NCBI GenBank assembly: GCA_040954595.2
Contig: CM082576.2
Coordinates: 19,468,001-19,532,000, forward strand
From: Balanoglossus misakiensis
Lineage: Eukaryota; Hemichordata
Reading direction: 5' to 3'
DNA length: 64,000 nt
Part shown: positions 55,201 through 64,000 of the stretch, one piece after another
Layout: every line of letters begins with the position of its first letter
Position numbering within the stretch: the stretch's first letter is position 1
Notes under the pieces: generated by a model
Database searches by the model: none
The model's input: the letters and a program-made list of their open reading frames with translations, nothing else
What the model was told of the DNA's origin: nothing
Made by a program: the position numbers and the translations under genes

Positions 55201-58200
55201 CAACAAATGACAAATTTTCGACTTTGCAAAATCTCACAATTTCGTCGATTTTTGAAAAAAATCATGGGAGAAAATCATCAAAAAATGTCATATTTTCGAC
55301 TTTGCAAAATCTCAACATTTCGTCGATTTTTGAAAAAAATCATGGGTGAAAATCATCAAAAAATGACAAATTTTCGACTGTGCAAAATCTCAAAATTTCG
55401 TCAATTTTTGAAAAAAATCAGGGGTAAAAATCATCAAAAAATGACAAATTTTCTTCTTTGCTAAATCTCAAAATTTCGTCGGTTTTTGAAAAATAATATT
55501 GGTGAAAATCATCAAAAAATGACAAATTTTCGACTTTGCAAAATCTCAAAATTTCGTCCATTTTTGAAAAAAAATCATGGGTAAAAATCATCAAAAAATG
55601 ACAAATTTTCGTCTTTGCAAAATCTCAAAATTTCGTCCATTTAAAAAAAAAAACATGGGGGAAAATCATCAAAAAATGACAAATTTTCGACTTTGCAAAA
55701 TCTCAAAATTTCGTCGATTTTGAAAAAAAATAATGGTTGAAAATCATCAAAAAATGACAAATTTTCGACTTTGCAAAATCTCAAAATTTCGTCGATTTTT
55801 GAAAAAAAATCATGGGTGAAAATCATCAAAAAATGACAAATTTTCGTCTTTGCAAAATCTCAAAATTTCGTCCGTTTTTGAATAAAAATCATGGGTAAAA
55901 ATCATCAAAAATGACAAATTTTCGTCTTTGCAAAATCTCAAATTTTCGTCGATTTTTGAAAAAAAATCATGGTTGAAAATCATCAAAAAATGACAAAATT
56001 TTCGACTTTGTAAAATCAAAAAATTTCGTCGATTTTGAAAAAAATCAAAGGTTCGTCGATTTTTAAAAAAAAAACATGGGTGAAAATCATCAAAAAATGA
56101 CAAATTTTCGACTTTGCAAAATCTCAAAATTTCGTCGATTTTTGAAAAAAAATCATGGGTGAAAATATCAAAAAATGACACATTTTCGATTATGCAAAAT
56201 CTCAAAATTTCGTCGATTTTTGAAAAAAAATCATGGGTGAAAATCATCAAAAAATGACAAATTTTCGACTTTGCAAAATCTCAAAATTTCGTCGATTTTT
56301 GAAAAAAAATCATGGTGAAAATCATCAAAAAATGACAAATTTTCGACTTTGCAAAATCTCAAAATTTCGTCGATTTTTGAAAAAAAATCATGGTGAAAAT
56401 CATCAAAAAATGACAAATTTTCGTCTTTGCAAAATCTCAAAATTTCGTCCATTTTTGAAAAAAAATAATGGTTGAAAATCATCAAAAAATGACAAATTTT
56501 TGACTTTGCAAAATCTCAAAATTTCGTTCATTTTTAAAAAAAATCATGGGTGAAAATCATCAAAAAATGACAAATTTTCGATTATGCAAAATCTCAAAAT
56601 TTCGTCGATTTTGAAAAAAATCATGGGTTCGTCGATTTTTAAAAAAAAACATTGGTGAAAATCATCAAAATATGACAAATTTTCGACTTTGCAAAATCTC
56701 AAAATTTCGTCGATTTTTGAAAAAATCATGGGTGAAAATCATCAAAAAATGACAAATTTTCGACTTTGCAAAATCTCAAAATTTCGTCGATTTTTGAAAA
56801 AAAATCATGGTGAAAATCATCAAAAAATGACAAAATTTTCGACTTTGTAAAATCACAAAATTTCGTCGATTTTGAAAAAAATCATAGGTTCGTCGATTTT
56901 TGAAAAATATCATGGGTGAAAATCATCAAAAAATTACAAATTTTCGACTTTGCAAAATCTCAACATTTCGTCGATTTTTGAAAAAAATCATGGGTGAAAA
57001 TCATCAAAAAATGACAAATTTTCGACTTTGCAAAATCTCAAAATTACGTCGATTTTGAAAAAAATCATAGGTTCGTCGATTTAAAAAAAAAAACATGGGT
57101 GAAAATCATCAAAAAATGACAAATTTTCGACTTTGCAAAATCTCACAATTTCGTCGATTTTTGAAAAAAATCATGGGAGAAAATCATCAAAAAATGACAA
57201 ATTTTCGACTTTGCAAAATCTCAACATTTCGTCGATTTTTGAAAAAAATCATGGGTGAAAATCATCAAAAAATGACAAATTTTCGACTTTGCAAAATCTC
57301 AAAATTTCGTCGATTTTTGAAAAAAAATCATGGTGAAAATCATCAAAAAATGACAAATTTTCGACTTTGCAAAATCTCAAAATTTCGTCGATTTTTGAAA
57401 AAAAATCATGGTGAAAATCATCAAAAAATGACAAATTTTCGTCTTTGCAAAATCTCAAAATTTCGTCCATTTTTGAAAAAAAATAATGGTTGAAAATCAT
57501 CAAAAAATGACAAATTTTTGACTTTGCAAAATCTCAAAATTTCGTTCATTTTTAAAAAAAATCATGGGTGAAAATCATCAAAAAATGACAAATTTTCTAT
57601 TATGCAAAATCTCAAAATTTCGTCGATTTTGAAAAAAATCATGGGTTCGTCGATTTTTAAAAAAAAACATTGGTGAAAATCATCAAAATATGACAAATTT
57701 TCGACTTTGCAAAATCTCAAAATTTCGTCGATTTTTGAAAAAATCATGGGTGAAAATCATCAAAAAATGACAAATTTTCGACTTTGCAAAATCTCAAAAT
57801 TTCGTCGATTTTTGAAAAAAAATCATGGTGAAAATCATCAAAAAATGACAAAATTTTCGACTTTGTAAAATCACAAAATTTCGTCGATTTTGAAAAAAAT
57901 CATAGGTTCGTCGATTTAAAAAAAAAAACATGGGTGAAAATCATCAAAAAATGACAAATTTTCGACTTTGCAAAATCTCACAATTTCGTCGATTTTTGAA
58001 AAAAATCATGGGAGAAAATCATCAAAAAATGACAAATTTTCGACTTTGCAAAATCTCAACATTTCGTCGATTTTTGAAAAAAATCATGGGTGAAAATCAT
58101 CAAAAAATGACAAATTTTCGACTTTGCAAAATCTCAACATTTCGTCGATTTTGAAAAAAAAACCATTGGGGGAAAATCATCAAAAAATTACAAATTTTCG

Positions 58201-61200
58201 ACTTTGCAAAATCTCAACATTTCGTCGATTTTTGAAAAAAATCATGGGTGAAAATCATCAAAAAATGACAAATTTTCCACTTTGCAAAATTTCAAAATTT
58301 CGTCAATTTTTGAAAAAAATCAGGGGTAAAAATCATCAAAAAATGACAAATTTTCGTCTTTGCTAAATCTCAAAATTTCGTCGGTTTTTGAAAAATAATA
58401 TTGGTGAAAATCATCAAAAAATGACAAATTTTCGACTTTGCAAAATCTCAAAATTTCGTCGATTTTTGAAAAAAAATCATCGGTGAAAATCATCAAAAAA
58501 TGACAAATTTTCGTCTTTGCAAAATCTCAAAATTTCGTCCATGTTTGAATAAAAATCATGGGTAAAAATCATCAAAAATGACAAATTTTCGTCTTTGCAA
58601 AATCTCAAATTTTCGTCGATTTTTGAAAAAAAATCATGGTTGAAAATCATCAAAAAATGACAAAATTTTCGACTTTGTAAAATCAAAAAATTTCGTCGAT
58701 TTTGAAAAAAATCATAGGTTCGTCGATTTTAAAAAAAAAAACATGGGTGAAAATCATCAAAAAATGACAAATTTTCGACTTTGCAAAATCTCAAAATTTC
58801 GTCGATTTTTGAAAAAAAATCATGGGTGAAAATTATCAAAAAATGACACATTTTCGATTATGCAAAATCTCAACATTTCGTAGATTTTGAAAAAAATCAT
58901 AGGTTCGTCGATTTAAAAAAAAAACATGGGTGAAAATCATCAAAAAATGACAAATTTTCGTCTTTGCTAAATCTCAACATTTCGTCGATTTTTGAAAAAA
59001 ATCATGGGTGAAAATCATCAAAAAATGACAAATTTTCCACTTTGCAAAATTTCAAAATTTGTTTGATTTTTGAAAAAAATCATAGGTGAAAATCATCAAA
59101 AAATGACAAATTTTCGACTTTGCAAAATCTCAAAATTTCGTCGATTTTTGAAAAAAATCATGGGTGAAAATCATCAAAAAAAATGACAAATTTTCGACTT
59201 TGCAAAATCTCAAAATTTTGTTGATTTTTGAAAAAAATCATAGGTGAAAATCATCAAAAAATGACAAATTTTCGACTTTGCAAAATCTCAAAATTTCGTC
59301 GATTTTTAAAAAAAATCATGGGGGAAAATCATGAAAAAAATGACAAATTTTCCTCTTTGCAAAATCTCAAAATTTCGTCGATTTTTAAAAAAAGACATGG
59401 GTGAAAATCATCAAAAAATAACAAATTTTCGACTTTGCAAAATCTCAAAATTTCGTCAATTTTTGAAAAAAATCAGGGGTAAAAATCATCAAAAAATGAC
59501 AAATTTTCGTCTTTGCTAAATCTCAAAATTTCGTCGGTTTTTGAAAAATAATATTGGTGAAAATCATCAAAAAATGACAAATTTTCGACTTTGCAAGATC
59601 TCAAAATTACGTCGATTTTGAAAAAAATCATAGGTTCGTCGATTTAAAAAAAAAAACATGGGTGAAAATCATCAAAAAATGACAAATTTTCGACTTTGCA
59701 AAATCTCACAATTTCGTCGATTTTTGAAAAAAATCATGGGAGAAAATCATCAAAAAATGACAAATTTTCGACTTTGCAAAATGTCAACATTTCGTCGATT
59801 TTTGAAAAAAATCATGGGTGAAAATCATCAAAAAATGACAAATTTTCGACTTTGCACAATCTCAACATTTCGTCGATTTTGAAAAAAACCATTGGGGGAA
59901 AATCATCAAAAAATGACAAATTTTCGAGTTTGCAAAATCTCAAAATTTCGTCGATTTTGAAAAAAAACCATTGGGGGAAAATCTTCAAAAAATTACAAAT
60001 TTTCGACTTTGCAAAATCTCAACATTTCGTCGATTTTTGAAAAAAATCATGGGTGAAAATCATCAAAAAATGACAAATTTTCGACTTTGCAAAATCTCAA
60101 AATTTCGTCGATTTTGAAAAAAATCATAGGTTCGTCGATTTTAAAAAAAAAACATGGGTGAAAATCATCAAAAAATGACAAATTTTCGACTTTGCAAAAT
60201 CTCACAATTTCGTCGATTTTTGAAAAAAATCATGGGAGAAAATCATCAAAAAATGACAAATTTTCGACTTTGCAAAATCTCAACATTTCGTCGATTTTTG
60301 AAAAAAATCATGGGTGAAAATCATCAAAAAATTACAAATTTTCGACTTTGCAAAATCTCAACATTTCGTCGATTTTTGAAAAAAATCATGGGTGAAAATC
60401 ATCAAAAAATGACAAATTATCGACTTTGCAAAATCTCAAAATTTCGTCGATTTTGAAAAAAACCATTGGGGGAAAATCATCAAAAAATGACAAATTATCG
60501 ACTTTGCAAAATCTCACAATTTCGTCGATTTTTGAAAAAAATCATGGGTGAAAATCATCAAAAAATTACAAATTTTCGACTTTGCAAAATCTCAACATTT
60601 CGTCGATTTTTGAAAAAAATCATGGGTGAAAATCATCAAAAAATGACAAATTTTCGACTATGCAAAATCTCAAAATTTCGTCGATTTTTAAAAAAATCAT
60701 AGGTTCGTCGATTTTAAAAAAAAAACATGGGTGAAAATCATCAAAAAATGACAAATTTTCGACTTTGCAAAATCTCACAATTTCGTCGATTTTTGAAAAA
60801 AATCATGGGAGAAAATCATCAAAAAATGACATATTTTCGACTTTGCAAAATCTCAACATTTCGTCGATTTTTGAAAAAAATCATGGGTGAAAATCATCAA
60901 AAAATGACAAATTTTCGACTGTGCAAAATCTCAAAATTTCGTCAATTTTTGAAAAAAATCAGGGGTAAAAATCATCAAAAAATGACAAATTTTCTTCTTT
61001 GCTAAATCTCAAAATTTCGTCGGTTTTTGAAAAATAATATTGGTGAAAATCATCAAAAAATGACAAATTTTCGACTTTGCAAAATCTCAAAATTTCGTCC
61101 ATTTTTGAAAAAAAATCATGGGTAAAAATCATCAAAAAATGACAAATTTTCGTCTTTGCAAAATCTCAAAATTTCGTCCATTTAAAAAAAAAAACATGGG

Positions 61201-64000
61201 GGAAAATCATCAAAAAATGACAAATTTTCGACTTTGCAAAATCTCAAAATTTCGTCGATTTTGAAAAAAAATAATGGTTGAAAATCATCAAAAAATGACA
61301 AATTTTCGACTTTGCAAAATCTCACAATTTCGTCGATTTTTGAAAAAAATCATAGGTTCGTCGATTTTAAAAAAAAAACATGGGTGAAAATCATCAAAAA
61401 ATGACAAATTTTCGACTTTGCAAAATCTCACAATTTCGTCGATTTTTGAAAAAAATCATGGGAGAAAATCATCAAAAAATGACAAATTTTCGACTTTGCA
61501 AAATCTCAACATTTCGTCGATTTTTGAAAAAAATCATGGGTGAAAATCATCAAAAAATTACAAATTTTCGACTTTGCAAAATCTCAACATTTCGTCGATT
61601 TTTGAAAAAAATCATGGGTGAAAATCATCAAAAAATGACAAATTATCGACTTTGCAAAATCTCAAAATTTCGTCGATTTTGAAAAAAACCATTGGGGGAA
61701 AATCATCAAAAAATGACAAATTATCGACTTTGCAAAATCTCACAATTTCGTCGATTTTTGAAAAAAATCATGGGTGAAAATCATCAAAAAATTACAAATT
61801 TTCGACTTTGCAAAATCTCAACATTTCGTCGATTTTTGATAAAAATCATGGGTGAAAATCATCAAAAAATGACAAATTTTCGACTATGCAAAATCTCAAA
61901 ATTTCGTCGATTTTGAAAAAAATCATAGGTTCGTCGATTTTAAAAAAAAAACATGGGTGAAAATCATCAAAAAATGACAAATTTTCGACTTTGCAAAATC
62001 TCACAATTTCGTCGATTTTTGAAAAAAATCATGGGAGAAAATCATCAAAAAATGTCATATTTTCGACTTTGCAAAATCTCAACATTTCGTCGATTTTTGA
62101 AAAAAATCATGGGTGAAAATCATCAAAAAATGACAAATTTTCGACTGTGCAAAATCTCAACATTTCGTCGATTTTGAAAAAAACCATTGGGGGAAAATCA
62201 TCAAAAAATGACAAATTTTCGACTATGCAAAATCTCAAAATTTCGTCGATTTTGAAAAAAATCATAGGTTCGTCGATTTTAAAAAAAAAACATGGGTGAA
62301 AATCATCAAAAAATGACAAATTTTCGACTTTGCAAAATCTCACAATTTCGTCGATTTTTGAAAAAAATCATGGGAGAAAATCATCAAAAAATGACATATT
62401 TTCGACTTTGCAAAATCTCAACATTTCGTCGATTTTTGAAAAAAATCATGGGTGAAAATCATCAAAAAATGACAAATTTTCGACTGTGCAAAATCTCAAA
62501 ATTTCGTCAATTTTTGAAAAAAATCAGGGGTAAAAATCATCAAAAAATGACAAATTTTCTTCTTTGCTAAATCTCAAAATTTCGTCGGTTTTTGAAAAAT
62601 AATATTGGTGAAAATCATCAAAAAATGACAAATTTTCGACTTTGCAAAATCTCAAAATTTCGTCCATTTTTGAAAAAAAATCATGGGTAAAAATCATCAA
62701 AAAATGACAAATTTTCGTCTTTGCAAAATCTCAAAATTTCGTCCATTTAAAAAAAAAAACATGGGGGAAAATCATCAAAAAATGACAAATTTTCGACTTT
62801 GCAAAATCTCAAAATTTCGTCGATTTTGAAAAAAAATAATGGTTGAAAATCATCAAAAAATGACAAATTTTCGACTTTGCAAAATCTCACAATTTCGTCG
62901 ATTTTTGAAAAAAATCATAGGTTCGTCGATTTTAAAAAAAAAACATGGGTGAAAATCATCAAAAAATGACAAATTTTCGACTTTGCAAAATCTCACAATT
63001 TCGTCGATTTTTGAAAAAAATCATGGGAGAAAATCATCAAAAAATGACAAATTTTCGACTTTGCAAAATCTCAACATTTCGTCGATTTTTGAAAAAAATC
63101 ATGGGTGAAAATCATCAAAAAATTACAAATTTTCGACTTTGCAAAATCTCAAAATTTCGTCGATTTTGAAAAAAACCATTGGGGGAAAATCATCAAAAAA
63201 TGACAAATTATCGACTTTGCAAAATCTCACAATTTCGTCGATTTTTGAAAAAAATCATGGGTGAAAATCATCAAAAAATTACAAATTTTCGACTTTGCAA
63301 AATCTCAACATTTCGTCGATTTTTGATAAAAATCATGGGTGAAAATCATCAAAAAATGACAAATTTTCGACTATGCAAAATCTCAAAATTTCGTCGATTT
63401 TGAAAAAAATCATAGGTTCGTCGATTTTAAAAAAAAAACATGGGTGAAAATCATCAAAAAATGACAAATTTTCGACTTTGCAAAATCTCACAATTTCGTC
63501 GATTTTTGAAAAAAATCATGGGAGAAAATCATCAAAAAATGTCATATTTTCGACTTTGCAAAATCTCAACATTTCGTCGATTTTTGAAAAAAATCATGGG
63601 TGAAAATCATCAAAAAATGACAAATTTTCGACTGTGCAAAATCTCAAAATTTCGTCAATTTTTGAAAAAAATCAGGGGTAAAAATCATCAAAAAATGACA
63701 AATTTTCTTCTTTGCTAAATCTCAAAATTTCGTCGGTTTTTGAAAAATAATATTGGTGAAAATCATCAAAAAATGACAAATTTTCGACTTTGCAAAATCT
63801 CAAAATTTCGTCCATTTTTGAAAAAAAATCATGGGTAAAAATCATCAAAAAATGACAAATTTTCGTCTTTGCAAAATCTCAAAATTTCGTCCATTTAAAT
63901 AAAAAAACATGGGGGAAAATCATCAAAAAATAACAAATTTTCGACTTTGCAAAATCTCAAAATTTCGTCGATTTTGAAAAAAAATAATGGTTGAAAATCA
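52266..64000. repeat. AT-rich 78-bp satellite array with higher-order repeats
   Basis: A unit of about 78 bp (77-79) built from TTTTCGACTTTGCAAAATCT, CAAAATTTCGTCGATTTTTG, AAAAAAATCATGGGTG and AAAATCATCAAAAAATGAC repeats about 150 times and runs off the right edge. A marker variant with a ~33-bp insertion (ATAGGTTCGTCGATTTTAAA) recurs near 52862, 53358, 53932, 54585, 55158, 56048, 57070, 57903, 58718, 59632, 60127, 60703, 61352, 61927, 62266, 62916 and 63411. Long direct copies occur at offsets of 1018 bp (56231 and 57249), 1226 bp (53387 and 54613), 1565 bp (61380 and 62945) and 6767 bp (52891-55460 and 59658-62100). Open frames exist on both strands and are not genes. Confidence 0.95.

Noticed and set aside
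52316-63718. Repeated ~26-residue frames in the right array as a protein family
   Set aside because: The period is 78 bp, frames are open on both strands, unit lengths vary by one base and the composition is that of an AT-rich satellite.

Overview
The window looks like AT-rich intergenic DNA from an animal, probably a marine invertebrate; I cannot name the species. The reasons are spliced exons with GT-AG signals, a recognisable metazoan UBE2J1 terminal exon, CR1/L2-type and other non-LTR retrotransposons, many miniature DNA transposons and long satellite arrays. There are no operons, and I see no prokaryotic-style system.

Layout. 1-7582 is a 90-bp/74-bp satellite that runs off the left edge. 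7600-11000 holds small tandem duplications, a tRNA-like palindrome, a strongly G-poor tract and a 50-bp minisatellite framed by diverged direct repeats. 11000-26000 is mostly one dispersed AT-rich repeat family (called R1 here), interrupted by a LINE 3' end, a 733-bp TTAA-flanked element and a TA-flanked MITE. Two related blocks, A (18420-21660) and B (25690-28150), each carry the same pair of 75-nt and 73-nt exon-like modules on the minus strand. Block A holds a PIF/Harbinger-like element and block B a TTAA-flanked palindromic MITE; in each case the other block preserves the empty site. 28321-38000 is rich in foldback elements, including one of about 3.95 kb.

The one host gene I can name is the minus-strand last exon of UBE2J1 (38288-38883), the tail-anchored ER ubiquitin-conjugating enzyme, here with an apparent one-base frameshift. 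Next to it are a 942-bp foldback element and a spliced, frameshifted hAT/ZMYM6-like transposase remnant (41221-42310). That remnant is followed by a composite repeat of about 5.4 kb with hairpins at both ends, containing a truncated L2-like LINE and a second LINE that is itself split by a 576-bp TTAA-flanked MITE. 47800-50000 has further MITE copies and an unidentified exon candidate. 52266-64000 is a second, AT-rich 78-bp satellite with higher-order structure that runs off the right edge.

The open frames in both satellites arise because the unit lengths are multiples of three; they are open on both strands and are not treated as genes. Part 2 concentrates on the duplicated exon-like modules, the sequence-proven transposon insertions, the variety of TTAA-targeting elements, the giant inverted repeats and the satellite architecture.
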